DNA of 64,000 bases from Didymella arachidicola (GCA_016630955.3 CM049995.1:1-64000); one strand, 5' to 3'; shown: positions 52,009 through 62,919, counted from the stretch's first letter. Numbers and translations are program-made. Notes: a model not told the origin generated them from the letters alone.

Positions 52009-52413
52009 ACTCTAACAGATTTTGTATTGCTTTAGCCTTTGTACGTATCTCAAAGGCCTCAGGTCTGTAAAAGTGACCCTCTAAGAATGCTGCCTACAAA
52101 AATGCGCAGATGTTAAATCTGTTACCGTTTGCCACTCTGTTATGCGTGACCAGATTCTCGACTTCCGTACAGATCTTTTGAGCAGGATCCCAAATAACAA
52201 CGCATCTAGATTACTCTAACAGATTTTGTATCGCTTTGGCCTTTGTACGTAGCTTAACGGCCTCAGGTCTGGAGAAATAATCCTATAAGAATGCTGCCTA
52301 CAAGAATGTGCAGAGGTTGAATCCGTTAACGTTTGCCGCTCCGTTATGCGTGATCAGATGCTCGATTTCCGTACAGATCTTTTTAGCAGGATCCCAAGTA
52401 ACCACGCATCTAT
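52009..52413. repeat. Tandem duplication of about 204 bp carrying an RNase exon
   Basis: 52009-52209 and 52213-52413 are about 85 percent alike by eye. The second copy contains exon 2 of the secreted RNase gene; the first contains an extra version of that exon (52209-52094, minus strand) with 'RCVVIWDPAQKICTEVEN', 'VTHN' and the same final TAG. Confidence 0.8.
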
Positions 52414-52777
52414 CAGTCTTAGGTGCTCCTTTATAACCGTTGTTAGTTCTCTCTAGTATAGAGGAGGGGTTTTACGTACCACCACTCCAAGCACCACCAC
52501 TACCAGCCATAGGGAAGATTTGGTAGTGGGTGTTACCGGTCACACCTGGAAGGGCGAGTTTTTCGAAGTTATTGAACTTATGGGGATAGCTGGCAACATT
52601 TGTGCCGGCCTGCAGATGGCGACATGCACCCTGCCAACAGTTGTTGATAGAGGGCCCGCTCCAGATAGTAGAACCGACAGCACCGCCACATTTTTGCACT
52701 CTAGCAGTGGCTCTTTTATCTAGTGATGACTTAAGATCAGGACTAGGAAGGGCCTGGGCTAGAGCCAAGATAGACAT
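52298..52777 (-). CDS. Secreted RNase T1/N1-family protein, two exons, altered active site
   Basis: CDS complement(join(52298..52428, 52480..52777)), 142 aa. The 51-bp intron has donor GTACGT, branch CTAAC and acceptor AAG. A short hydrophobic start (SILALAQAL) and 'DKR' at residues 20-22 look like a weak signal and Kex2 site; the signal is shorter than usual, so the true start may be lost upstream. 'YPHKFNN' (residues 68-74) is the T1-family active-site strand; after the splice come 'DRCVV' and 'LITHNGAANGFNLC', holding the family's Arg and second catalytic His. The general-base Glu, expected in the 'YYE-P' strand, is Gln here ('HYQIFP'). RNase-like effectors without full catalysis are known from plant-pathogenic fungi; function here is inferred. 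Confidence 0.68.
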
Positions 52778-53545
52778 CGAGAGAATAGTCTGCCTTATAA
52801 TTAGTTGTAATCGCGTCTTAATAGAATAGTGCTATACAGTAAGCTGCATTTTTGTGGTTGATCTTATAACTGTTTGTAGTAACGACTGTTGTAGTAATGA
52901 ATGTGACAATTGGAGTTGTCTTCGGTAAATAGGTACTGCACACTGGCTTAAATATGTAGAGCAAGTGAAATAAGTACACGTGCATTACATTACTGATACA
53001 TTTCCTAATATGACTTCGTATATTATCGGTCCTTGCATATTGTACAGCTAAAGTCTACGAGATACTAGCAGATAGCGCACAAGACTTCGTGGCCTAGATT
53101 ATATTGCGTTATAATTTCAAGATACGGATCTACATCGTCTATATTACTTGGTTGTTCTATACGACTTGTGGTTCCGCGTATTCCGCTATAGTTAGACTAG
53201 GGATCCTTTACCTTGTGACGTACTGCCAGATAGGAAGTGGTTGATGCAAGTGATTATTGTTAATAATGATGTCCTGTGTGTTTACGGCCGAACCTTTTCT
53301 GAGCTGAGGTGGGAGGACCCCTGCGCTGTTCTTGGCAGGTCTATTGCTAAGCCTGTCACTCGGACATCTGCAATCTCACACGTCCAGTCGATTCTTAGAG
53401 CACTAAACCGTTAGGTTCACTACACACTGAAATCTGGGTTGTAGAGCACTAATAATTTAATGCTAGCTACACCGCATAATGACCAGTTATGCTGAGCATG
53501 ATAGATAACACACCGCATATGGCGCTAGTTTAGATAGTATGCCAT
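52778..53545. other. Intergenic
   Basis: No gene or clear repeat seen. It would hold the promoter of the RNase gene on the left. Confidence 0.35.
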
Positions 53546-54015
53546 GTATTATGTAAGGGACTGGGACTTCCGACTACCCGGGCTACGGATCCTGGCTCCA
53601 CATACGAGCCGCCAAGCTTAGCGCCACGCTATATTATCTCAGACCCGTGACTTAATAAAACTCATTTCGGTGCTCTAGAAAGCGACCGTACGAAGGGGCT
53701 AGTATTGTGTAAGGGATTGGGACTTCCGACTACCCGGGCTACAGATCCTGGCTCCACATACGAGCTGCCAAGCTTAGCGCCACGCTATATTATCTCAGAC
53801 CCGTGACTTAATAAAACTCATTTCGGTGCTCTAGAAAGCGACCGTACGAAGGGGCTAGTATTGTGTAAGGGATTGGGACTTCCGACTACCCGGGCTACAG
53901 ATCCTGGCTCCACATACAAGCCGCCAAGCTTAGCGCCACGCTATGTTATCTCAGACCCGTGACTTAACAAAACTTATTTCGGTGCTCTAGAAAGCGACCG
54001 TACGAAGGGGCTAGT
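53546..54015 (+). repeat. Three tandem 156-bp repeats
   Basis: TGTAAGGGA starts at 53552, 53708 and 53864, exactly 156 bp apart; each unit contains GGGACTTCCGACTACCCGGG-like and AAAGCGACCGTACGAAGGGG words. The three units differ by only a few bases. No ORF, tRNA box pair or terminal repeat was found. Confidence 0.9.
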
Positions 54016-54225
54016 AGTTGGTCTTGCACTACCTGAATAAACTGGGCCTATTTGGTCTAAGACCAAATACTAGCTCTTTTGTACAGTATCATGCACTAAT
54101 TAAACGTGCATTCATGCTGCGGTACAGCTGTCGGCCGCTAGGTGTGACAGACCATAGCTTTGGAAATTAGGATCCAGATTACAAAAGGTGTAAGCTATGT
54201 ACCTAGTAACGTTAGAGCAACGTAA

Positions 54226-54235
54226 GTATATATAT
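54226..54235 (+). promoter_or_regulatory. TATA box of the small secreted protein gene
   Basis: GTATATATAT lies 101-110 bp before the ATG at 54336, followed by an A/C-rich 5' leader typical of highly expressed fungal genes. Confidence 0.55.
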
Positions 54236-54335
54236 GTCCCTTCGAACACACACAACTAACCACACAGAGTTTATACTCACACAATCCAACAAGACCTAAA
54301 CACAGACTCAATACCTAGTAAATTCTTTTACCAAC

Positions 54336-54799
54336 ATGTACACCTCTACTATAATTTCAACTCTTTACCTTGTTGCAGGAGTATTTATGTAAGTTTAGCA
54401 AACTTCTCTACTACACCCCTTTATCTGTTTAACGTCTTGCTAATTTCTTAAAAAGGACTGGAGTTAGTGCGAGTGCGCATACTAGGCTTGTTTGTTGCCA
54501 AAAGATTAACAACAAATGGACGTACAATGGGGAATTGACAAAGGATGTGTGCAGCAACGACTATTCCAACGAGGTAAGCATCAACCATTTTCATACATCA
54601 CTATTACTTACTAAGATAATAATAGGCTCAATTCCGTAACAACTTCTGCACTGGAACAAACGACAATAAGTTGTCCGGAAGTGACTTTTTCAACAGCTGC
54701 AAAAACGTTGCAGCTGCTGGTTACACCAACGCAGCAGGAAAGGTTGTCTATATTTCGGATCGCAACTCGGTCGGCTCTGGCGACAGAATGAGCTGTTAG
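54336..54799 (+). CDS. Small cysteine-rich secreted protein, three exons (effector candidate)
   Basis: CDS join(54336..54388, 54456..54573, 54626..54799), 114 aa. Both introns (67 and 52 bp) have GTAAGT/GTAAGC donors, CTAAT or CTAAG branch sites and AAG/TAG acceptors, and the frame is kept. Residues 1-24 form a signal peptide ending 'GVSASA'. The mature part of about 90 residues has six Cys (a CC pair, then four single ones, the last being the final residue), enough for three disulfides, and many Asn and Ser. No lysine-rich nuclear signal and no known domain is seen. A TATA box precedes it. Small size, secretion, Cys content and placement in a repeat island are the usual marks of fungal effectors, but no function can be assigned. 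Confidence 0.75.
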
Positions 54800-55049
54800 G
54801 TTGATTAGAGGGAGGCAGAAAGTGTGAAGGTGTTAGATGGTTAGAAGGATGGTGTTAGATGGTTAGAAAGATAGTGTTAACTATTGTTAGCGTCCGCTCC
54901 TTTATAGAAATAAATGTTACCGCAAAATCCACATCTAGATGTTGTAAGAAATCGCACTACAGTAACCGTGCGTTCGATGATCATGGTCACTGGTTGAGCA
55001 CCCCCACCACCACGACAACAAAACTTCAACGCGTCATAACTCAACCAAT

Positions 55050-56174
55050 ATGGACCCGATTCAAGAAGCGATTAAAGAAGTCGAATCACGTGAACCAGGA
55101 GATGAATTCTCGTACCAAGCAATTGCGAAGAAGTATGGTGTAGGACGAATGACGCTGATGAGACGACACAAGGGCGAAACCGAGACCTATGGCTTGCGCA
55201 AGTCCTCCCTCCACCCACAACACGAAGCCGAGCTCGTACGATATATCGAAACGCTTACCGAACGACGTTTGCCACCTACAAGAACAATGATACAACAGTT
55301 TGCCAGTCAGTTGGCTGGCAAGCCGGTCTCCAAAAGCTGGGTTTCCCGGTATCTCCGCCGGCATCCCAACCATCTCATCTCTCGCTCGGGCAAAGCCATG
55401 GCCAAGGAGCGTACCAAAGCTGATTCAGGGGCCAAGTATAACTTGTATTTCAAGCTTTTACATGAAAAGATGGAGGAGTACAATATACAACCTATCCATA
55501 TATTCAATATGGACGAAAAGGGGTTTCAACTTGGCCGGGTTGGCAATACAAAACGTATATTTAGCAGAAGACTCTACGAGCAAAAAGGGGCAAGGCAAGC
55601 ACTTGAAGATGGCTCAACCGAGTGGATAACGGTGATAGCTTGTATTTGTTCGGATGGCAAAGCTTTGAGTCCGACTCTCATCTTCCAGGGAGCCAACGGA
55701 GCTGTTCAATCGAGCTGGGTTGAAGCTGTACAAGCAGGAGAACACTCAGTATTTACTACGTCATCACCCTCTGGCTGGAGCAACAACGATATTGGGTTAG
55801 CTTGGCTCAAACAGGTGTTTGACCGAGAGACCAGACGGCATGCTTCAACTGGGTATCGATTACTACTCCTTGACGGCCACGGATCCCATGTAACCATGGA
55901 TTTTATTGAGTATTGTAACGACAACAAGATCCTCTTGTTTGTACTGCCTCCTCACGCTATCCATACGCTTCAACCACTTGATGTTATGATGTTTAAACCC
56001 CTGGCAACAGCTTACTCAACTCAGTTGATGGGATACCTCCAGGACAGCCATGGGTTACTCAATTTGACCAAAGGAGACTTCTTCCCGCTCTTCCGGAGGT
56101 CCTGGAGCTCTGTATTCAAGCCTCCACTCATCAAGAGGTCTTTTGAAGCCACCGGTATACAGCCAGCCAACCCT
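55050..56174 (+). pseudogene. N-half of a DDE transposase cut by LINE copy B
   Basis: Open and undamaged from ATG 55050: 'FSYQAIAKKYGVGRMTLMRR', 'VSKSWVSRYLRRHP', 'FNMDEKGFQLG', 'LLLDGHGSH' and 'LQPLDVMMF'. It ends at 'FEATGIQPANP', exactly where LINE copy B begins. The C-half does not follow; two LINE copies and then a C-half from a more decayed transposase come next. A possible terminal repeat (ACCGTGCGTTCGATG) lies near 54964 but has no partner in the window. Confidence 0.85.
56160..56174 (+). repeat. Target site duplication of LINE copy B, left
   Basis: CAGCCAGCCAACCCT, coding Q-P-A-N-P. The same 15 bp are at 57270-57284. Confidence 0.88.
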
Positions 56175-57269
56175 TCTGGCTGTGCATAGACAGCACCTCA
56201 GTGGTCTGGTGCCTCAGGGGCGACGCACCTCCTACCTCTCAATGGGCTTTCCTGGAGTGCCATGGCGCCATGGAGACACACGACGTCTCTATCAAATGGG
56301 CCCCTGGACACCTAGACATTGAGGGGAACGAGGCAGCAGACAGATTAGCCAACCTAGAAGCCCAGCACCCCTCACCCCCGACTGGAAAAGCCGCTCTGCC
56401 TACACTCTCAGGCATCAAGACGATAGCCCGCAAGACACTGCGACACACACAACAGACCTGGTGGTCTGACAAGAAGACTAAGCTCTCGAAATGGTACAAG
56501 AGCTGGGACTTGGACTATGCACCACGCAGCAGTCCAAGGGAACTAGACCTACCAAGGGCCACGTTAGCCAGGCTCCTCTCCATCCAATCTAGGCATGGGG
56601 ACTTTGCCTGGTATCACCGAATGTACAATCACAAGGATGCAAACCTTAGCTGCTCATGCGGGCGCGACAAGACGCCAGAGCACCTCGTGCTCTGCCGCAA
56701 GACCCGCGGGAGCTTTAGCAGATGGCCGCTGCGACCACTAATACTACCATCCAGCCAGGCTGATGGCCTAGCGTACACTGCAGCACTAGTGAAGGAGCCA
56801 GAGGCCTTTGACGCCTTTGTCAAACTTACACAGTACTTCACCAAGATCTGCCCCCGCTAGCTCCTGCAGCCCTGCAACAGCAGCAAACACCTGCACCTAG
56901 TTCTGCTAGGTCCAGCACAATCGATGCAACACTCTTCACCCCTCCACCCCTCCACCTCTCCACCCCTTCACCCCCTCCACTCATACGATCTCTCTTTCTC
57001 TCTCTCCTACGGCACATATATGCCTCAGAATGCAAGGAAATTACCCTAATATACATACATCGCTTAGCCTCCCCAACTGGACGGGGAGCTGTAGTTCTGA
57101 AATGGTAACAATACCCGCGCAGGCAAGAAATGCTTTCTAAGGTAGTGTATCAGCACTGTAATTCCATAGCTTAGCACGTCGTACATGCCCTTCGGGAGGC
57201 GAGATGATGGACTTATTCCACATCAACTAGACGAAAAATGAATACCAACCAACCAACCAACCAACCAAC
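56175..57269 (+). mobile_element. LINE copy B, 5'-truncated
   Basis: Starts at TCTGGCTGTGCATAG, corresponding to 62233 of copy C, so only the RNase H end of ORF2 (to 56860), the 3' UTR and a long (CCAA)n tail remain. 5' truncation plus a 15-bp target duplication is the normal result of aborted target-primed reverse transcription. Confidence 0.92.
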
Positions 57270-57284
57270 CAGCCAGCCAACCCT
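57270..57284 (+). repeat. Target site duplication of LINE copy B, right, and 5' flank of copy C
   Basis: CAGCCAGCCAACCCT. LINE copy C starts at the very next base (CACCGAACACC), so copy C used the target remade by copy B, or was joined there by recombination. Confidence 0.88.
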
Positions 57285-57430
57285 CACCGAACACCAATCT
57301 TTTGATTTCTGGGTTTCCTTCACAGAAGCCCCAAAAATCACAGCAAACGATCCGGCTCACTGCGGCCACTCTGGGAGTACCTCTAACGTCCGCCTAGGCC
57401 CCCTGCGCGACGCGCAAGGAGCTTAATAGG

Positions 57431-59092
57431 ATGGCAGAGTCTCCCTCTTCCCAGCACACAGGGTCCCCAGACTACGAGATCCCCCAGCAGTTGTATACAC
57501 GCGCTCCAAGACGGCCCCAGGAGGACATGCAGCACCATGCGCCCCTTCTGAGCAGCCAGAACCCCGGTGGGGGCGCTCCCAAACCTCGAGTCTCTGATGC
57601 CGTCCAACGCCACATCGCTGAGACTCAGCAAATTACCCAGCTATGGAACACCATCACTACTGCCTTCGCAGCAGCCGTAGATCAACACGCACAGGGCTAC
57701 ACTAACCCGCAAGAAGCCAGGATCGCACAGGAGCTGCAGCAGAGGGTCGTTCACGCGCTGACCTCCCTCTCCCCAAGCAACTCTCCCCCTAGCTCTCGCT
57801 GGAGCAGTGACACTAATCACAGCAACCCCGGGAGCCAAGAGTCAGGACGCCGCTCTTGGGCGGACGTAGCCAGAGACCCCCAAATCTCAGATAGGGGTGC
57901 CAACCGACCCCTGATCCCTGCTAAACCCCGGCCTGGTCCGTCGGCTAAGCCCAAAGAAGACGATCGAATCTTCATAGCCATCTCCAACCCAACAATGCGA
58001 CTGCAACAACCCTCACCATTTGCGGTAAGATAGGCAGTTTGCAAGAGCATAGGAGGAATCACCCTGAGGGACATACCTGCCGCATCACCAATCAAAACAG
58101 GCTGGGCGATCACCCCAGCTAATAAGTCTATCCGGGACCAGCTTCTAACCCAAGAAAACCAGGAACTTCTAGCGAGAGCACTAGACGGAGACGCGGTAAG
58201 GGTCCCAGAACGCTGGATCAACTACGCAGTACAGGGAGTACCCAGTTCCCTTCGAACCCTCGACGGCACAGAACTACCCACGACTATCCAGCTAGTGGAG
58301 GAAGAGGTATGCTCGCAAACAGGCAGGCAGCCGGTCAGCTGCAGGGCCTCACGACATGGAGCCAACCACCGTGGCCTTACCACCTGGATCATCTCTTACA
58401 AGGAGCCAGTCCGCTCGTTCCGCCTTTTTGGTATCAGCGAGTACTCCAAGGTGATCAACAAGCACCCTACCATCCAGCGCCACAACCCAGGCTGCCAGGG
58501 CTACTGTAACGCTGCCCGATGCACCCAGGTAGCGCGCTGCGTGCACTGTGGAGACCGCACAGACAGACACCAAGGACCGTACGGGGACAACTGCACCCAC
58601 AAAGCCGTGTGCGCCAACTGCCACGGACCACACCCAGCTAGCCACGCCAACTGCCCTGCAGCCCCTCGCCGGGTCAACGGACACAGCATCAAGCCTACAA
58701 GAGCCGAGCTGAAGGCTATCCGACGCGCAGGCAAGATAGCACAGCAGCACCTCTACAGGACAGTCGAAGAGACCCTCAGACAGGCAACGCTTCAGCCTGA
58801 GACTACTCCTCTAGAGGCATCGGAGACAGCGCCTCCCCAGCCTCCCACCCAGAGGCAAGAAGGAGATAGCAGGGCTTCCGCATCACTTCCTACAACGACT
58901 AACTCCTATCCATCCTCCTCTTCCACTGGCAGAGCAAAGAGACCAAGGCGGGCCGCCACAGGCCAGAGAAGCCTCAATGTAGGACAGCTGTCTGCCGGCA
59001 GCATCCGCCCACAATCGACTATCCACACTGACCCGTCCACCTCGGAGAGGGAAGACACCAGCATGAGCGATGACCCGCCATCGTCATGCTAG
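57431..59092 (+). CDS. LINE copy C ORF1 with one in-frame TAG
   Basis: Identical in translation to ORF1 of copy A, including the TAG at 58031-58033 (codon 201, CAG expected). Without readthrough only a 200-aa N-terminal product would be made and the zinc knuckles (about 58540-58670) would be lost. The stop codon at 59090-59092 overlaps the start of ORF2. Confidence 0.82.
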
Positions 59093-62000
59093 AACACCCC
59101 TACAACATACCAGCCCACAACAGGCGTCAACAGCACAGTCTACCAAGCAGACAACTCCGTGTATGCTGGGCCAACGTCGGTAGATGCTCGCCCTGGCACA
59201 TCACAACACTAGAGCTGGCCTTCCAGAAGGGCATAGATGTTGTGTGTGTTCAAGAGCCCTTCGCATGTGCCAACTCGAGAACATCCACTCACCCTGGTTT
59301 CAAGCACCTAGCACCTATCAGCACCTGGGACAGCCCCAACACACCAGGCTCAGTCCGCCCTAGAGTGATGACATACATCCGCAGAGGCCGCCACCTACGG
59401 TACCAGGCTAGAGAGAGTCTCAACCACCCAGACATGCTATGGGCGGTAGTAAATGGAGTCGCCATACTCAACTGCTACAGACAGCCACACACCCCAGACG
59501 TCATTCAATACGTCACACATCTGACACCCCCTCAGCTCTGCCTTGTCGGGGGCGACTTTAACGCCAGACACGAATCCTTTGAGCCTACCATCACTGCAGC
59601 CAACGGAGGAGTGGAGCTAGCTAGATGGGCTGCCAACGCGTCTATGGACTACATTGGTGTGCCAGGGCAGCCAACACACTGCGCTGGTCACGTTCTTGAC
59701 CTCACCTTCTCTAACATCCCGTTTGCCCAGTCTGCTGTCGATGCTAGCATGCACAGCGGCTCAGATCATGAGACGATAGTGACCTCTGTCCCCATCTCCA
59801 CACCAGGCACTCCGCAACTAGAACAGTACCACTACAGAGTTCCAGAGGCGAGCCTAGCTAAGTTCGCTGGGCTGGTAGAAATGGGTGCCCAAAACATCGC
59901 AGACCCGCTTGCAACACAGGATGCAGCACAGCTAGAAGAATGCGTCACGCTGCTCACAGAGGCTATACAGCACTCTGTACAGGCAGCAGGCAAGCTCAAC
60001 CGCAAGGAAGGCCGCGCTGCACCATGGTGGACCGAGGAGTGCAAGACCGCCTACCAGGCCTACAAACGTGCTAGACAGCTCTGCTCTGGCAGTCTACCAG
60101 AGGAGAGACAGGCCTTCAAGACTACCGTCCGACAGGCCAAGAGGCAGTACTGGAGGCACGTCATCGATAACGCTAGAGACGACAAGGACCTGTTCAAGAT
60201 CATTGCCTGGCACAAGCTCACGCCAGAGAACCAGGACACTCCCCTCGAAGTGAACAACAGAACGATATCAGACCCCCTAGAGAAAGCAGAGGCACTTAGA
60301 CAGGAAGTTCTCAACCGCTACACAGCAGAAGATGACCTCGGACAGCGTCCAGACCAGGAGGCTGCAGCCACCCTCCCGTGGAGCACACACATCTCACTTG
60401 AGGAGTGTGAGCGAAACACGATAGGGGTGTCAAGCACATCACCAGGTACTGACCGCTCTACAGTGCGACTACTCCGCGCCTGCTGGACTCAGGTGGGGGA
60501 ACTCGTACGAAGGATCTTCCAGCGGTGTCTTGAACTCAACCACTTCCCGGCGCAATGGAAGCTTGCAGAGGTAGCCATGATACCGAAAGTGGGGAAAACA
60601 GACCGGACATCGCCCCGCTCCTGGAGACCGATAGCGCTTCTGTCTTGTATTGGAAAGGGACTCGAACGAACTGTGGCTAGACGTATTGCATGGACTGCCA
60701 TGACACACAAGATCCTCAGCCCCCAGCATGGCGGCGCGCTTCCAAAACGCTCTGCAGCAGACCTCACTGCAGCGTTCACCCACGACACTGAAGCAGCATG
60801 GGTGCTTGGAAAGCACGTCACTATGGTCACCCTAGATGTGCAAGGCGCGTTTGACGCTCTCCTGAAGAACCGCCTGTTGCATCGGATGGCCCAACAGGGC
60901 TGGCCACAAAGGACGATCCTCTTTGTAGACTCATTCCTAACTGACCGGAGGGTGCAAGTCCGCCTTGGCCAGGTCACCACTCCTAGCTACGCAGTTGCCT
61001 GCGGCACACCCCAGGGGTCGCCTCTCTCACCCGTCCTGTACACACTGTACCTGGCAGAGCTACTATCCATGGACACTGAACGGAGGTTTGGGTACGCAGA
61101 CGACATATGTCTATACCAGGCCTCACACTCTATGGACGACAACGTCGAGCTCCTCGCAGAAGACCTAAGGGAGATCAGAGCATGGGGTGAGGCTAATAAG
61201 GTTACCTTTGCTCCAGAAAAGCAGGAAATGATCCACCTGACCAGACAGCGGAGCAGCTATGCGCCTCCCTGCGTCGTAGATGAACAGCTCACGATCTATC
61301 CAATCCTCCCGGGTGGAGAGCACAGTCAGCCAGCCCTGCGCTGGTTAGGCGTGTGGTTTGACCGCAGACTCACCTTCCGACGGCATGTAGCTACGCGCAC
61401 GGCAAAAGCTGCCAAGGTAGCCTATCACATTCGCAGCCTAGCTAGGACTACCTATGGACCCCCAGCCAGCTCCCTCCGCAAGGCCACTGTTGCCTGTGTG
61501 TACCCATCACTCCTGTATGGAACTGAATGCTGGTACAGAGGCCGCACCAAAAAGCCACACACACTTAAACCAGGCAGGCCACAAGAGGTCAGCGCTTACA
61601 TTGGGTGGCACATAGCTGCCATAGACAAAACACTAGCCATAGCGGCAAGAGGCATCCTACCAGCGTGGAGAACAACCCCTATAGCTGCACTCTTCCGAGA
61701 CGCCGGACTGCTACCGGCAGCAGTGGCACTCGAGGAAGCCAGACTCAGATTTGCAACCCACCTGCGCACTACAGATGCAGACCACCCTCTCACTAGGCGC
61801 ACAGCAGTACCTATCGTAAACAGGGGCGTAAAAACCGGACAACCCCAGCGAGTCAAGACGAAAGTCCAACAGATGGCATCTCTTCTACCAGAGACCCCCA
61901 GGACTACACTCTCAGCCCCTCACTACTCGACTGGCTGCCGAACAGACCCGACGCTTAGCCTAGACAAGAAGACTGCAGCTAAGGCTTTTAAAGAATGGTG

Positions 62001-62919
62001 GGCCCAGCTCTCACCACTAGAAGTCACTATCTTCTCAGATGGCTCTGAACAGTACACAAAGGAAGGAGAAAAGCGGGTTACCTACGGCTTTGCAGTGTAT
62101 CAGAACGGAAAACAACTGCACACTGGACGCGGGTCACTCAACCCTACCTCGCACGTCTTCGACGCGGAAGTAGTAGGAGCATGGAGAGGCCTCCAGCATA
62201 CCGTAAGGCAACCAGAGCTCCGCACCCGCCGAATCTGGCTGTGCATAGACAGCACCTCAGTGGTCTGGTGCCTCAGGGGCGACGCACCTCCTACCTCTCA
62301 ATGGGCTTTCCTGGAGTGCCATGGCGCCATGGAGACACACGACGTCTCTATCAAATGGGCCCCTGGACACCTAGACATTGAGGGGAACGAGGCAGCAGAC
62401 AGATTAGCCAACCTAGAAGCCCAGCACCCCTCACCCCCGACTGGAAAAGCCGCTCTGCCTACACTCTCAGGCATCAAGACGATAGCCCGCAAGACACTGC
62501 GACACACACAACAGACCTGGTGGTCTGACAAGAAGACTAAGCTCTCGAAATGGTACAAGAGCTGGGACTTGGACTATGCACCACGCAGCAGTCCAAGGGA
62601 ACTAGACCTACCAAGGGCCACGTTAGCCAGGCTCCTCTCCATCCAATCTAGGCATGGGGACTTTGCCTGGTATCACCGAATGTACAATCACAAGGATGCA
62701 AACCTTAGCTGCTCATGCGGGCGCGACAAGACGCCAGAGCACCTCGTGCTCTGCCGCAAGACCCGCGGGAGCTTTAGCAGATGGCCGCTGCGACCACTAA
62801 TACTACCATCCAGCCAGGCTGATGGCCTAGCGTACACTGCAGCACTAGTGAAGGAGCCAGAGGCCTTTGACGCCTTTGTCAAACTTACACAGTACTTCAC
62901 CAAGATCTGCCCCCGCTAG
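59086..62919 (+). CDS. LINE copy C ORF2: endonuclease, reverse transcriptase, RNase H
   Basis: 1277 aa, identical to ORF2 of copy A in every residue as translated. Key positions here: 'GGDFNARH' at about 59551, 'YADDICLY' at about 61093, 'DGSEQ' at about 62041, 'WAPGHLDIEGNEAAD' at about 62358. The ATG lies within ATGCTAG, so its translation probably depends on ribosomes ending ORF1. Full identity between the copies means recent movement or recent gene conversion. Confidence 0.93.
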   Translation: MLEHPYNIPAHNRRQQHSLPSRQLRVCWANVGRCSPWHITTLELAFQKGIDVVCVQEPFACANSRTSTHPGFKHLAPISTWDSPNTPGSVRPRVMTYIRRGRHLRYQARESLNHPDMLWAVVNGVAILNCYRQPHTPDVIQYVTHLTPPQLCLVGGDFNARHESFEPTITAANGGVELARWAANASMDYIGVPGQPTHCAGHVLDLTFSNIPFAQSAVDASMHSGSDHETIVTSVPISTPGTPQLEQYHYRVPEASLAKFAGLVEMGAQNIADPLATQDAAQLEECVTLLTEAIQHSVQAAGKLNRKEGRAAPWWTEECKTAYQAYKRARQLCSGSLPEERQAFKTTVRQAKRQYWRHVIDNARDDKDLFKIIAWHKLTPENQDTPLEVNNRTISDPLEKAEALRQEVLNRYTAEDDLGQRPDQEAAATLPWSTHISLEECERNTIGVSSTSPGTDRSTVRLLRACWTQVGELVRRIFQRCLELNHFPAQWKLAEVAMIPKVGKTDRTSPRSWRPIALLSCIGKGLERTVARRIAWTAMTHKILSPQHGGALPKRSAADLTAAFTHDTEAAWVLGKHVTMVTLDVQGAFDALLKNRLLHRMAQQGWPQRTILFVDSFLTDRRVQVRLGQVTTPSYAVACGTPQGSPLSPVLYTLYLAELLSMDTERRFGYADDICLYQASHSMDDNVELLAEDLREIRAWGEANKVTFAPEKQEMIHLTRQRSSYAPPCVVDEQLTIYPILPGGEHSQPALRWLGVWFDRRLTFRRHVATRTAKAAKVAYHIRSLARTTYGPPASSLRKATVACVYPSLLYGTECWYRGRTKKPHTLKPGRPQEVSAYIGWHIAAIDKTLAIAARGILPAWRTTPIAALFRDAGLLPAAVALEEARLRFATHLRTTDADHPLTRRTAVPIVNRGVKTGQPQRVKTKVQQMASLLPETPRTTLSAPHYSTGCRTDPTLSLDKKTAAKAFKEWWAQLSPLEVTIFSDGSEQYTKEGEKRVTYGFAVYQNGKQLHTGRGSLNPTSHVFDAEVVGAWRGLQHTVRQPELRTRRIWLCIDSTSVVWCLRGDAPPTSQWAFLECHGAMETHDVSIKWAPGHLDIEGNEAADRLANLEAQHPSPPTGKAALPTLSGIKTIARKTLRHTQQTWWSDKKTKLSKWYKSWDLDYAPRSSPRELDLPRATLARLLSIQSRHGDFAWYHRMYNHKDANLSCSCGRDKTPEHLVLCRKTRGSFSRWPLRPLILPSSQADGLAYTAALVKEPEAFDAFVKLTQYFTKICPR

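Noticed and set aside
53546..54015. Regular repeats that might suggest a CRISPR-like array
   Set aside because: Units are 156 bp, nearly identical along their whole length and without variable spacers; the genome is fungal.
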